A DNA stretch of 64,000 nt from Coleofasciculus sp937127375. GTDB taxonomy: Bacteria > Cyanobacteriota > Cyanobacteriia > Cyanobacteriales > Coleofasciculaceae. The stretch is from NCBI GenBank assembly GCA_040218875.1, contig JAVJQP010000080.1; one strand, written 5' to 3'. Under the pieces are notes generated by a model. That model was not told where the DNA came from. It did no database searches and worked only from the letters and a program-made list of their open reading frames with translations. A program made the translations under genes and the position numbers. Below, piece after piece: positions 1-8,690 of this stretch. Within the stretch, counting starts at the first letter, position 1; each line of letters opens with the position of its first letter.

Positions 1-1307
1 TGGGTTTGGGCTTGCAGTAATCGCCCCATTTGCCATTGCCATTGATAGGCGATATCCGGAGCGTTTATCTGTTGTGCAATTAGGAGTGCCTTTTCCGTTA
101 CAGTTTTAGCATTTGTCCAGTCTTGATTTGTTTCATAGAGCTTGCCTAATGTCCCTAAACTATAAGATATCGCCCGTTTATCTTCTAACTCTTGAGCTTG
201 TTGAATTGCTGTCTTTAAGATTGCCACATTATCATTAGTGCGTTGCTGCTGTGCCATGATTTCTGACATCTTCAGCAAACTTTCAGCAAAGTTAACCTGA
301 GCATAGACAGAAGCTCGACTTGCAGGTAAAATGGATAATCCGGCTGAAATTGAGGACAATAATTCTGGCTCCGGTGAGAGAGAGGCAGTTTCAATCAATA
401 AACTCAATTGATTCAGTTGAGCTTGAATTCGAGTTAACGGGATCGTGGCTTTCATCGCCGCCTGTTGATAGTGAGTTAGGGCAGCTTGGATATAGTCTTC
501 GCCTGAGGAGTTTTCAAACACTTTAGCACGTTGGGCTAAGGTTTGCTCTGTATTTGCTAAACTCAGCAATATTTTGCTTTCTTGTTGCGGTAAGCCTAAG
601 GCTTGAGTTAACGCTAAACCTTGGCTGAGAATATCTTGAGATTTTTCTAAATCCCCACCTTGCCGCAAAATCGCCCCGAAATTTTGTAACCCAGCCACCT
701 TAACGGGTGAATCCTCTAACTCAAAAAGGGTTTGTTCTAGCCGTTGATACAGTTGCTTAGTGCGTCGATATAATCCCAAGGATTGCATTGCCTCTGTTTG
801 ATTAATTTGACTGCCAATTTCTCCGACTAGATCACCGGCTTGCTGATAGAGAGTTTCTGCTTGTTCCCAGGTAGCTAATGCGGCTTCAGCGTTGCCTGTG
901 GCTAATTGGAGCCGCCCTTGAGCATTGAATACTTGAGCGCGAACCCTTGGGTTAGCTTCAGGTACAGTGTCGAGTAAAGACAAACTAGTTTGAATTGCTT
1001 GTTCAGCCGCTTGCCACTGTCCCAGTTTCTGATAGGTTAATGACAACAGGCTTAATACTTGAGCTTGCTGAAGGGTATTCCCCGCCTCGGCATACCCCTG
1101 TGCTGCTTGTTGTAAAAATTGTACGGCTTTGTTAAATTGTCCCCTATTGTAGTGATTTTTGCCAACTTCTACTAAAGCAGGAATTTCAGTGGCGGTGGGA
1201 AGTTCAGCCCTTACCTGGGGTAGGGTATGGATACCCAAACTTAAGCTTAATCCTAACAGAGCCAAGAGGAGCGATCGCGCCGTTTGTAGTAGGCACTTTA
1301 GTGTCAT
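1..1307 (-). CDS. TPR protein, N-terminal part of a probable TPR-CHAT exported protein (partial at left edge)
   Basis: An open frame of about 435 codons runs off the left window edge without a stop. It begins with a signal-peptide-like segment (RSLLLALLGLSLSLGI) followed by tandem TPR helices such as KAVQFLQQAAQGYAEAGN and LSLLSLTYQKLGQWQAAE. The order and wording of the repeats match the complete 868-aa CHAT protein at 16599..19205: the last visible stretch (INAPDIAYQWQWQMGRLLQ) aligns with INAADLSYQWDWQLAQIL there. A C-terminal CHAT (caspase-like) domain beyond the edge is therefore inferred, not seen. The ATG at 1307 lies inside a dispersed repeat, and another in-frame ATG exists at 1373; neither has a clear ribosome binding site. 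The start is uncertain, the frame is not. Confidence 0.72.
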   Translation of the reverse strand, partial: MTLKCLLQTARSLLLALLGLSLSLGIHTLPQVRAELPTATEIPALVEVGKNHYNRGQFNKAVQFLQQAAQGYAEAGNTLQQAQVLSLLSLTYQKLGQWQAAEQAIQTSLSLLDTVPEANPRVRAQVFNAQGRLQLATGNAEAALATWEQAETLYQQAGDLVGEIGSQINQTEAMQSLGLYRRTKQLYQRLEQTLFELEDSPVKVAGLQNFGAILRQGGDLEKSQDILSQGLALTQALGLPQQESKILLSLANTEQTLAQRAKVFENSSGEDYIQAALTHYQQAAMKATIPLTRIQAQLNQLSLLIETASLSPEPELLSSISAGLSILPASRASVYAQVNFAESLLKMSEIMAQQQRTNDNVAILKTAIQQAQELEDKRAISYSLGTLGKLYETNQDWTNAKTVTEKALLIAQQINAPDIAYQWQWQMGRLLQAQT

Positions 1308-1358
1308 AGTTCGTAGTAGGCACTTTAGTGCCACAAGCGCTGAAGCGCTGACTACAAG
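1284..1358. repeat. dispersed palindromic repeat, GTAGTAGGC(A/G)CTT family, two units
   Basis: Two adjacent units built on GTAGTAGGCACTTTAGTG plus AAGCGCTGAAGCGCT. The same family appears at 34135..34235, 36474..36505 and 45795..45843. Here it overlaps the 5' end of the TPR gene and contributes its candidate start codons. Confidence 0.75.
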
Positions 1359-1548
1359 CCTGAGCGATCGCATGATTCGAGAAAGGCGTAAATTTACCAA
1401 TTTTGCCAACCAACTAAACCTCCGAGGAACACAGACCTTTGATATTTTATTTACAGATAAGGATACTAGGCGGTTCATATCATTAAACCTTTTAGATTTA
1501 TGTTTGGTAACAAGCGCTAAAGCGCTTACTACAAACACCTCAGGCAAT

Positions 1549-1584
1549 TGTAGGGTGCGTTACGCTGCGCTAACGCACCCTACA
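1549..1584. repeat. long palindrome between two minus-strand genes
   Basis: TGTAGGGTGCGTTA pairs with TAACGCACCCTACA across a short centre. It lies just after the ppsA stop codon on the minus strand, so its transcript would form a strong hairpin there. A related AAGCGCTAAAGCGCTT palindrome sits at 1512-1527. It is probably a dispersed repeat that can also act in mRNA 3'-end formation; it has no classical U-tract. Confidence 0.6.
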
Positions 1585-1592
1585 AAATTACC

Positions 1593-4028
1593 CTACAAAT
1601 GATGTTCTACTTCAGCCACCATCAACAGCGTTTTTAACACTGAATCGGGATTCAAACTGATCGAATCAATCCCTTCCTCCACTAAAAACTTGGCAAACTC
1701 TGGATAATCGCTAGGCGCTTGACCGCAAATGCCAATCTTACGCCCACACTCCTTCGCTGTTTGTATCGCCAACTTCACCATCCGTTTTACACCGCGATTG
1801 CGTTCGTCAAAAATATGCGCCACTAACGCTGAATCTCGGTCTAATCCTAACGTTAATTGCGTCAAATCATTGGACCCAATGGAAAACCCATCAAACACTT
1901 CAGCAAACTCATCCGCCTCCATTACATTACTGGGTAACTCACACATCACATACACCTGCAAGCCATTCACCCCACGGGGTAAACCATTTTTTGCCATCTC
2001 TGCTACCACCTGACGCCCCTCATCGGGAGTGCGACAGAAGGGAATCATCGGAATTACATTAGTTAATCCCATCTCATCCCTTACCCGCTGTATCGCCTGA
2101 CATTCCAAAGCAAACGCTTCCCGGTAGTTCGGATCACAATACCGTGACGCCCCTCGCCACCCCAGCATGGGATTATCTTCCTTGGGTTCAAAACTCTGAC
2201 CGCCTAAAAGATTCGCATATTCATTACTCTTAAAATCCGACATCCGCACAATCACAGGTTTGGGATAAAACGCCGCTGCAATTATCCCTACGCCACGCGC
2301 CAATTTATCGACAAAAAACTGGGGTTTATCGGCATAATTTTTCGTCTTTTGGGTAATTTTCGCTTTCACCGATTCATCCCGCAATTGATGATAATGAATC
2401 AACGCTAAGGGATGAACTTCAATATGATTGGCAATAATAAACTCCAACCGTGCCAAACCTACGCCATCACAGGGAATTGCGGCTAAACCAAAAGCTTGAT
2501 CTGGATTGCCGACATTCATTAAAATTTGGGTTCGGGTGCGAGGTAAATTATCCAATAGCGTTTCTTGCACTTCAAAGGGTAATAATCCCTGATAAACTCG
2601 TCCTTCATCCCCCTCTGCACAGGAAATTGTCACCCCTTGACCCGTGGTTAATACCTCGGTTGCATTTCCACAGCCAACAATTGCCGGAATTCCCATTTCT
2701 CGCGCAATAATTGCCGCATGGCAAGTACGTCCCCCTTGGTTGGTGACAATGGCGCTGGCTTTTTTCATAATCGGTTCCCAGTCGGGATCAGTGCGGTTAG
2801 TAACTAAAACTTCTCCCGGCTCAAACAGATGAATGTGAGAGGCATCCATAATAATATGGGTCATTCCTTGACCAATGGCTGCGCCCACACTACGTCCCGT
2901 TACTAATACTTCGCTGCGTTCGTTCAACTGATAGGTTTTGAGAACTTGTGCCGATTTCTGGGATTGTACGGTTTCCGGACGCGCCTGAACAATAAATAAC
3001 TCCCCAGTTATGCCATCTTTTGCCCATTCAATATCCATGGGAGTATAGAGTTCCCGCAGTTGGGAATAATGGTCTTCTATTTGTACCGCCCAACGCGCTA
3101 ATTGTAAGACTTCTTCATCTTTGAGACAGAATTTCTTTTGATCACAGGGGGCGACTCGCACGTTGCGTGTCAGTCTGGAACCCCCTTCGTCGTAGATCAT
3201 TTCAATTTCTTTGCTTCCCAGGCGTTTCTCCAGAATCGGGCGACATCCCTGTTTTAATGTCGGTTTAAAGACTAAGTATTCATCGGGATTAACCGCACCT
3301 TGAACCACCGTTTCGCCCAAGCCATAAGCGGCGGTAATTAATGTGGTATTTTTGAATCCCGTTTCGGGGTCAATGGAAAACATCACTCCGGAACAGGCTA
3401 AATCAGACCGCACCATTTTCTGAATTCCCACCGAAAGCGCCACATCAAAGTGGTCAAATCCATTATGTTCCCGATAAGCAATGGCGCGGTTGGTAAACAG
3501 GGAGGCGAAGCATTTATGGGTAAATTCCAGAACGCCTTTGAAACTATTTACATTTAAATAGGTTTCCTGTTGACCCGCAAAACTCGCATCTGGCAAATCT
3601 TCCGCCGTCGCTGAGGAACGAACCGCGACATCGGTTCCCTCCCCGTAGCGATCGCACAATTCCTGATAGGCTGTCCGAATGGCTTGGGTCAGTTCTAGGG
3701 GAAACTCCATACTCAGGATTAACTGTCGCGCTTTTTTCCCATGCTGTTGCAGATTACTCACATCATCGACATTCAAATCTGCAAACAGATGGCGCAGTTT
3801 GGCTTCTAAATCGGCGGTTTCGATAAAGTAACGATACGCATACGCCGTAATCGCAAACCCGGTAGGTACATTGATTCCCTGGGGAGTGAGTTGTCCAATC
3901 ATTTCACCCAGAGAGGAATTTTTGCCCCCGACAAAGGGTAGGTCATCCAGTCGGATTTGATCAAACCAGAGGATTAACGATTGATCTTTAGGGACTGGGG
4001 TAGATGTCTGAGGGGTTGAGGCTAACAT
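1593..4028 (-). CDS. ppsA: phosphoenolpyruvate synthase
   Basis: An 811-aa protein, close to the usual length of PEP synthase, which makes phosphoenolpyruvate from pyruvate and ATP for gluconeogenesis. The N-terminal ATP-grasp (PPDK_N) domain starts near residue 20 (LPFVGGKNSSLGEMI) and contains VAVRSSATAEDLPDASFAGQ. The swivelling phosphohistidine domain has GGRTCHAAIIAREMGIPA, in which His is the phosphorylated residue. The C-terminal PEP/pyruvate barrel includes IGICGQAPSDYPEFAKFL. The frame is intact and starts with ATG. Its upstream region is the repeat-rich gap shared with the divergent pseudokinase gene. Pyruvate phosphate dikinase is less likely because of the length and domain order. 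Confidence 0.93.
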   Translation of the reverse strand: MLASTPQTSTPVPKDQSLILWFDQIRLDDLPFVGGKNSSLGEMIGQLTPQGINVPTGFAITAYAYRYFIETADLEAKLRHLFADLNVDDVSNLQQHGKKARQLILSMEFPLELTQAIRTAYQELCDRYGEGTDVAVRSSATAEDLPDASFAGQQETYLNVNSFKGVLEFTHKCFASLFTNRAIAYREHNGFDHFDVALSVGIQKMVRSDLACSGVMFSIDPETGFKNTTLITAAYGLGETVVQGAVNPDEYLVFKPTLKQGCRPILEKRLGSKEIEMIYDEGGSRLTRNVRVAPCDQKKFCLKDEEVLQLARWAVQIEDHYSQLRELYTPMDIEWAKDGITGELFIVQARPETVQSQKSAQVLKTYQLNERSEVLVTGRSVGAAIGQGMTHIIMDASHIHLFEPGEVLVTNRTDPDWEPIMKKASAIVTNQGGRTCHAAIIAREMGIPAIVGCGNATEVLTTGQGVTISCAEGDEGRVYQGLLPFEVQETLLDNLPRTRTQILMNVGNPDQAFGLAAIPCDGVGLARLEFIIANHIEVHPLALIHYHQLRDESVKAKITQKTKNYADKPQFFVDKLARGVGIIAAAFYPKPVIVRMSDFKSNEYANLLGGQSFEPKEDNPMLGWRGASRYCDPNYREAFALECQAIQRVRDEMGLTNVIPMIPFCRTPDEGRQVVAEMAKNGLPRGVNGLQVYVMCELPSNVMEADEFAEVFDGFSIGSNDLTQLTLGLDRDSALVAHIFDERNRGVKRMVKLAIQTAKECGRKIGICGQAPSDYPEFAKFLVEEGIDSISLNPDSVLKTLLMVAEVEHHL

Positions 4029-4153
4029 AACTTTTTTTCTTAACCGTATAATTTAAGTTTAGCTTTAGAAAATATTTGGGCTCACTAATACGTTACGAAA
4101 AATTAACAAAAACCTTTGCCCTCCTCATCCCAAATCCGCCTTTATTACCCCAT

Positions 4154-4214
4154 GGAAGAGGAGGCGATTGAAATCGCTGCTACACTTGCCTTGCGTCCGC
4201 CTGCGCGGACTAGG
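4154..4214. repeat. dispersed repeat with GCGATTGAAATCGC and GTCCGC..GCGGAC arms
   Basis: Contains GAGGCGATTGAAATCGCTGC followed by GTCCGCCTGCGCGGAC. An inverted copy lies at 60365..60421. No coding potential is evident. Confidence 0.6.
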
Positions 4215-4348
4215 TTATAACGGGGGTAGCTAACCTGGATTTAGTATCATACCCTGTTGCCATTTCGCGATCGCTAAAATTGGTGATTGGTGATAGGTAA
4301 TTGGTGAGTAGGAAAAATTCTTCCTCATCTCCTCTTGCTCCCCAACAA

Positions 4349-4410
4349 GGGCGGGTTTAGTCAAGTTATTGGTTTGTTGGGTAACGTTATCAGTCAAACC
4401 CGCCCCTACA
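4349..4410. repeat. dispersed 60-65 bp element with GGGCGGGTTT / AAACCCGCCC ends
   Basis: The element is bounded by GGGCGGGTTTAG and AAACCCGCCCCTACA inverted ends around a variable centre. Other copies occur at 7708, 26904, 42067, 54015, 59100 and 61959, and a four-copy tandem array lies inside the CDS at 27117..30617. The terminal inverted repeat suggests a miniature mobile or REP-like element. Confidence 0.8.
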
Positions 4411-4423
4411 AATTGACGCCCCA

Positions 4424-4495
4424 GCTTCCCCCGCTTCCCCAGCTTCCTCATCTCCCCCAGCTCCCCCAGCTTCCCCAGCTTCCCCAGCTCCCCTC
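4424..4495. repeat. short tandem repeat, (CCCCAGCTT)-like
   Basis: Imperfect 9-bp units of CCCCAGCTT/CCCCAGCTC in tandem. Both strands show open but low-complexity frames here, which I do not regard as genes. Confidence 0.7.
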
Positions 4496-4530
4496 CGCCC
4501 CTTCGATCCAAAATACTTCTCAAAAAGTAA

Positions 4531-4560
4531 AAGATTGGCTGCTTATGTGTAGCCAATCTT
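4531..4560 (+). other. perfect 10-bp stem-loop upstream of pseudokinase gene
   Basis: AAGATTGGCT and AGCCAATCTT pair perfectly around a 10-nt loop. It sits 76 nt before a terminator-like hairpin in the divergent promoter region and could be part of a small RNA or leader. Confidence 0.5.
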
Positions 4561-4635
4561 GTCCAACATGTATTACAATTTCTCTTTCGACTGAATCTTA
4601 ATTCACGGGTTCATCTACATTCACGGGTTCAAAAC

Positions 4636-4662
4636 AGCTCCAGATAGCCTCTGGAGCTTTTT
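4636..4662 (+). terminator. rho-independent-type terminator without an obvious upstream gene
   Basis: AGCTCCAGA pairs with TCTGGAGCT around a 5-nt loop and is followed directly by a T-run on the plus strand. No plus-strand CDS precedes it, so it may end a small RNA or attenuate transcription into the gene starting at 4753. Confidence 0.55.
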
Positions 4663-4752
4663 CTGTCGTGCTATTATAACAGATTTTTTTCAAAAATGGG
4701 GATTTTGCCTTTCGTGTCATAATTTTTGCACAGAGCGTCAGCGTGCATCAAT

Positions 4753-6639
4753 ATGGGCAAACTCTTAGCAAGACGTTACCAATTCATCAAAGTCCTGGAT
4801 ACCGATGAATTGGGTCGCACTTATTTAGTGGTAGATATTCACTCTCCCCAGCATCCTAAATGCGTGGTCAAGCAAATTCGACTCCCGCCGAACTCCTCTC
4901 CAACTCGATCATCTATTCTCAGCCGTCTGGAAAAAACCTCAGAATGGCTGAAAAAGCTGGGTCAACATGACCAAATTCCCCGATTGATCACCACGTTTGC
5001 CCAAACTAATCAGTTTTATCTCGTTCAAGAGTTTATTCGCGGTCAACCTTTAACTGACGAACTCATACCCGGTGATCCGCTGACCGAAAATCAGGTGATT
5101 AGCCTGTTAAACGAACTCCTCAACCTCTTAGTGTTTGTCCATAAACAGGGCACAGTTTTGGGAAACCTCAAACCTTCCACAATTATCCGCCGCCAAGGAG
5201 ATAACAAATTAGTGCTAACAACCTGGGGAATTATCCACCAATTGAGTCCCCAAATCGCCCAGTCATTCCACAAATTAGCCCCCAATCCCCCCAATCCGAC
5301 TTTTGTTGATCACTCCCCCAAACCCTTCCCAGAACCCCTCCACGTTAATCGTGACTTGTCCGCCTTGGGGATCATCGCCATTCAAGCTATGACCGGATTA
5401 TCCGCCAGCGAGTTAGCAGAACTCAAACAAGCAAACCAGGGTCAACCTGAAACCGGCGCTTGGCAAGCTTACACCCAAGTTAGCCCAGAGTTAGCCACTA
5501 TTCTGGAGAAAATGGTGCATGATGATCACCAGAACCGTTATCACCACGCTAAAACAGTGCTGGCGGATCTCAGTCGTATCCCGGAGAGGAACACTGTTTC
5601 TCAATTTTCTCTACCCTCGTTACCGACTATTAATCCTGCGATCGCGACAATTACCTATCCCAGTCGTCAGTTTAAACCCTGGGTTATCCTGACGGCTATA
5701 GGATTGGTGGGAATTACGGCGTTAGTTCTGGCTTATACCCTGCGCCTCCCGCAACGCCTAATGGCGCAATACGTTCTCCACCAAGGAAAAATCCAAGCAC
5801 AAGCCCAACAATCTGAGGCGGCGATTGACTACTATACTCAAGCCATTACCTATCAGCCGCAAAATGCGACAGCTTACTATTATCGGGGAAAGATTTACGC
5901 GAATCAGGGAAAAACTCAGTCCGCCTTGGCTGATTTGACTCAGGCGATTCAACTCAATCCCCAAAATGCGGACGCCTATTATCAACGAGGAAATCTGCGC
6001 CTTGAGTTAGGCGATCGCCAAGGGGCTAAGGCTGATTATACCCAAGTCCTGCAACGTGACCCTAATTTTACCCCAGCCTGGGTGAATCGAGGTCAAATTG
6101 AAGCTGACTTAGGTAAGGAAAAAGTTGCCATTGATGATTATACCCAAGCCATTCAACGTGATCCCAATCTAGTCACGGCTTACCTGAAACGCTGTCGTTC
6201 CCGTTCTAATGTAGGCAATCACAAGGATGCGATTGACGACTGTACCGCCGCGATTAATTTACAACCCAATCAAGCCCTAGCTTACCAAAACCGTGGTTTA
6301 GCCCGTCAGCGTCGAGGAGATAGTCGCGGGGCGATAAAGGATTATACAGTAGCGATTCAATTGAATCCAGAGCTAGCAGAAGCTTACTATAAACGAGGAT
6401 TAGCCCGTCAGGAACTAGAAGATACTCTAGGTGCGATCGCGGATTACACCCAAGCGATTGAACGAAATCCTGATTATGCTTTAGCTTACTATGAGCGAGG
6501 GTTAGCCCAAGCCCAATTGGGAAATCGATTAGCCGCGATCAACGATTTACAGCAAGCGGCTCAACTTTGCCGTGATCTAGGTAAACTGGATTGTTATGAA
6601 GCGGCGCAGTCTCAACTGTCTAGATTGGCTGACAGATGA
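4753..6639 (+). CDS. serine/threonine pseudokinase with C-terminal TPR repeats
   Basis: A 628-aa protein in the layout of cyanobacterial Ser/Thr kinase-TPR proteins: kinase fold (about 1-290), one membrane helix near 315-335 (VILTAIGLVGITALVLAY), then about eight TPR units with repeating PN/AY..RG patterns. The start MGKLLARRYQF matches family N-termini; an upstream in-frame TTG is ignored. The VVK lysine of the small lobe is present, but the catalytic loop reads VLGNLKPSTII, so the HRD aspartate is missing. The position of DFG reads TTWG, so the metal-binding aspartate is missing too. The glycine-rich loop is also degenerate. It is therefore probably catalytically dead, acting as a membrane-anchored scaffold. 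Downstream is rpmI with no obvious operon link. Confidence 0.85.
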   Translation: MGKLLARRYQFIKVLDTDELGRTYLVVDIHSPQHPKCVVKQIRLPPNSSPTRSSILSRLEKTSEWLKKLGQHDQIPRLITTFAQTNQFYLVQEFIRGQPLTDELIPGDPLTENQVISLLNELLNLLVFVHKQGTVLGNLKPSTIIRRQGDNKLVLTTWGIIHQLSPQIAQSFHKLAPNPPNPTFVDHSPKPFPEPLHVNRDLSALGIIAIQAMTGLSASELAELKQANQGQPETGAWQAYTQVSPELATILEKMVHDDHQNRYHHAKTVLADLSRIPERNTVSQFSLPSLPTINPAIATITYPSRQFKPWVILTAIGLVGITALVLAYTLRLPQRLMAQYVLHQGKIQAQAQQSEAAIDYYTQAITYQPQNATAYYYRGKIYANQGKTQSALADLTQAIQLNPQNADAYYQRGNLRLELGDRQGAKADYTQVLQRDPNFTPAWVNRGQIEADLGKEKVAIDDYTQAIQRDPNLVTAYLKRCRSRSNVGNHKDAIDDCTAAINLQPNQALAYQNRGLARQRRGDSRGAIKDYTVAIQLNPELAEAYYKRGLARQELEDTLGAIADYTQAIERNPDYALAYYERGLAQAQLGNRLAAINDLQQAAQLCRDLGKLDCYEAAQSQLSRLADR

Positions 6640-6803
6640 CAAGCATCTTGCACTTGCCTCTAGAGCGACCCGATAGAATTAATGGTTGGGTGGTGTGAAT
6701 TGAGTGCAGGGGGTCGCCCCTACGGTAGGTGTAGATTAAATCTTTACGATACAGACCGAAACAGTAGTAAAATTATAGATTGTGTCCTTATTTCAAATTG
6801 TTT

Positions 6804-7001
6804 ATGCCGAAACTAAAAAGCCGTAGAGCAGCCGCGAAACGTTTTCGACCCACCGGAAACGGTAAAATTAGACGACGCAAGGCGTTTAAGAGCCACTTGC
6901 TGGAGCGCAAAAACTCAGGACGGAAGCGGCGTCTGTCGAAATTGAACTTGGTCAATGAACGGGATGCCGATAATGTGCGCCTGATGCTTCCCTATTTTTA
7001 G
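6804..7001 (+). CDS. rpmI: 50S ribosomal protein L35
   Basis: 65 aa, the normal length. The start MPKLKSRRAAAKRF is typical of L35; an upstream in-frame ATG at 6780 would add an unnatural 8-residue extension. The sequence is rich in Lys and Arg and contains KSHLLERKNSGRKRRL, a family signature. L35 sits in the 50S subunit. The usual partner rplT follows, but 285 bp away across a structured insertion. infC is not adjacent. Confidence 0.95.
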   Translation: MPKLKSRRAAAKRFRPTGNGKIRRRKAFKSHLLERKNSGRKRRLSKLNLVNERDADNVRLMLPYF

Positions 7002-7018
7002 ACTGCTTTAGCTTGACC

Positions 7019-7243
7019 GGGCGAGAAGCCCCACGCTCTAATCTTTGACCCTTGCGTGGGATGAATCGCCAGTATTAGAAATTTATTTCTGTCGAACTGT
7101 TCGGTTCATTGGAACGCTGCGATTAATATCAAGAAAGTGGGGCTGGGCATGTTCCCCACTATAAAACGCCGGAAGCGTAGCCGTAAGGAGCCGCTCAAGG
7201 AAGCCTACACCGTAATCTCTGATTCGGTGTAGGAAGATGTCAC
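7019..7243 (+). mobile_element. IS200/IS605-type right-end relic (omegaRNA-like) between rpmI and rplT
   Basis: The sequence holds a GGCGA...TCGCC outer stem enclosing CCCACGC...GCGTGGG, then the hairpin CCTACACCG / CGGTGTAGG at 7204-7233, followed by AAGATGTCAC. The intact TnpB element at 46604..47867 ends the same way: hairpin, then AGGATGTCAA. Frame remnants around 7020-7060 read like a TnpB C-terminal tail (AREAPRSNL). I infer a decayed IS605-family end that split the rpmI-rplT spacer. Confidence 0.5.
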
Positions 7244-7286
7244 ACGAATAACCATCTAGCTCGTATCAATTAGGTAGGAAGAGTCA

Positions 7287-7643
7287 ATGACAAGAGTAAA
7301 ACGCGGTAACGTCGCCCGTAAACGACGCAAGAAAGTTCTCAAGCTGGCGAAAGGATATCGGGGTTCTCACTCCAAACTCTTCCGTACAGCTAATCAACAG
7401 GTGATGAAAGCACTGCGGAACGCTTATCGCGATCGCCGCAAGCGCAAGCGGGATTTTCGCCGCCTCTGGATTACTCGCATTAATGCCGCCGCTCGTCAGA
7501 ATGGCATAAGCTACAGTCAGCTTATCGGTCAGATGAAAAAGGCGAATATTCAAATCAATCGCAAGATGTTGGCACAATTAGCTGTGTTAGATCCCGCCAG
7601 CTTTCAAAAGGTGGTAGAACTTGCTAGCCAAGGCGCAAAGTAA
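7287..7643 (+). CDS. rplT: 50S ribosomal protein L20
   Basis: 118 aa, full length. The N-terminus MTRVKRGNVARKRRKKVLK and the block RDRRKRKRDFRRLWITRINA are diagnostic of L20, an early-assembly protein of the 50S subunit that in many bacteria also represses its own operon. The spacing to rpmI is unusually long because of an inserted structured sequence, so co-regulation through the usual short spacer may be altered. Confidence 0.96.
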   Translation: MTRVKRGNVARKRRKKVLKLAKGYRGSHSKLFRTANQQVMKALRNAYRDRRKRKRDFRRLWITRINAAARQNGISYSQLIGQMKKANIQINRKMLAQLAVLDPASFQKVVELASQGAK

Positions 7644-7707
7644 ATCCAGTAGAGTCAAAGGTTTTCGGTTGAGATAGCAGGGGTGCAGGGGTGCAGGGGA
7701 ACCAATT

Positions 7708-7770
7708 TGTAGGGGCGGGTTTGACCGATAACGTTACCCAGCAAACTAATAACGTGGCTAAACCCGCCCT
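7708..7770. repeat. dispersed GGGCGGGTTT element
   Basis: Runs from TGTAGGGGCGGGTTTGACC to AAACCCGCCCT. The core GATAACGTTACC resembles the copy at 4349..4410. Confidence 0.8.
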
Positions 7771-7796
7771 GGTTAGGGGGTATAATTTCCATCTTC

Positions 7797-7861
7797 CCCA
7801 ATCCCCAATCCCCAATCCCCAATCCCCAATCCCCAATCCCCAATCCCCAATCCCCAATCCC
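7797..7861. repeat. heptamer tandem repeat (CCCCAAT)n
   Basis: About nine uninterrupted CCCCAAT units end only a few bases before the start codon of the next gene, so they occupy its ribosome-binding region. Confidence 0.9.
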
Positions 7862-7867
7862 AGATAG

Positions 7868-8653
7868 ATGATCGCCCAAAGGTTTGTTAACGTCGGTGTA
7901 GCACTTGGATTAATGGGGATGACTCTCGTACAACCTCCATCCGCTTATCCGGCTGAATTGGCAGAAATTGAGCAACGGGGTCAATTAATTGTTGCGGTAA
8001 AAGATAATTTGCGTCCCTTGGGCTTTCGTGATGCGAGGGGAAGCCTACAAGGACTAGAAATTGATATCGCCCGACGACTGGCTAAAGAATTGCTAGGGAG
8101 TCCAGAGGCTGTGGTGTTGCAGCCAGTGACAAATCGCGATCGCTTGAGTGTGGTCGTTGAGGATCGGGTTGATATTGCGATCGCTAGAGTAACGGTAACG
8201 GAGTCTCGCGCCCGCTTGGTTGATTTCAGTATCCCTTACTATTTAGATGGTGCAGGGATGATCACCAAAGATGCTTCAATTAATCTGTTGAGCGATTTAG
8301 ACAACCAAACCATCGCAGTTCTCAAGGGTTCGAGTACAATCCCAGTGATCAAGTATGCGTTACCCAATGCCCAATTGATCGGTGTTGACTCCTACCAAGA
8401 AGCGCGATCGCTTATTGAGGCGGGAGACGCTAACGCCTTTGCCGCAGATCAGAGTGTTTTGACTGGATGGGTACAGCAATACCCAGAGTATCGATTCCTC
8501 CCCTATCGCTTATCTGGTGCAGCTTTGGCGATAGTAATGCCTAAAGGATTGCAATATACTGAACTGCGACAACAAGTCAATCAGGCGATCGAACGTTGGC
8601 ACGCCGAAGGTTGGTTAGCTGAACGTGCTGCCGCTTGGGGTTTACCATTATAA
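7868..8653 (+). CDS. periplasmic solute-binding protein, family 3 (amino-acid ABC transporter type)
   Basis: 261 aa with a signal peptide (VGVALGLMGMTLVQPPSAYPA). The mature domain starts ELAEIEQRGQLIVAVKDN and continues PLGFRDARGSLQGLEIDIA, the classical opening of family-3 binding proteins, with ARVTVTESRARLVDFSIPYY as the second-lobe signature. It likely binds an amino acid or other small polar ligand in the periplasm. No permease or ATPase gene is adjacent, so it is an orphan. The ATG follows a (CCCCAAT)n tract and no Shine-Dalgarno sequence is visible. ycf37 begins 37 bp downstream. Confidence 0.82.
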   Translation: MIAQRFVNVGVALGLMGMTLVQPPSAYPAELAEIEQRGQLIVAVKDNLRPLGFRDARGSLQGLEIDIARRLAKELLGSPEAVVLQPVTNRDRLSVVVEDRVDIAIARVTVTESRARLVDFSIPYYLDGAGMITKDASINLLSDLDNQTIAVLKGSSTIPVIKYALPNAQLIGVDSYQEARSLIEAGDANAFAADQSVLTGWVQQYPEYRFLPYRLSGAALAIVMPKGLQYTELRQQVNQAIERWHAEGWLAERAAAWGLPL

Positions 8654-8690
8654 AAGATTGAAACCCGTCCCGTATAAGTTGCACAGGATT

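Noticed and set aside
1159..1602. 147-codon plus-strand frame
   Set aside because: Runs antisense to the TPR gene and through dispersed repeats; composition is unlike a real protein.
4230..4556. 108-codon minus-strand frame with GKLGKLGEL repeats
   Set aside because: Encoded by the CCCCAGCTT tandem repeat and the GGGCGGGTTT element; no start signal and no family.
4600..4640. Twin ATTCACGGGTTCA words reminiscent of a tRNA T-arm
   Set aside because: No acceptor, D or anticodon arms can be folded around them; they are a direct repeat.
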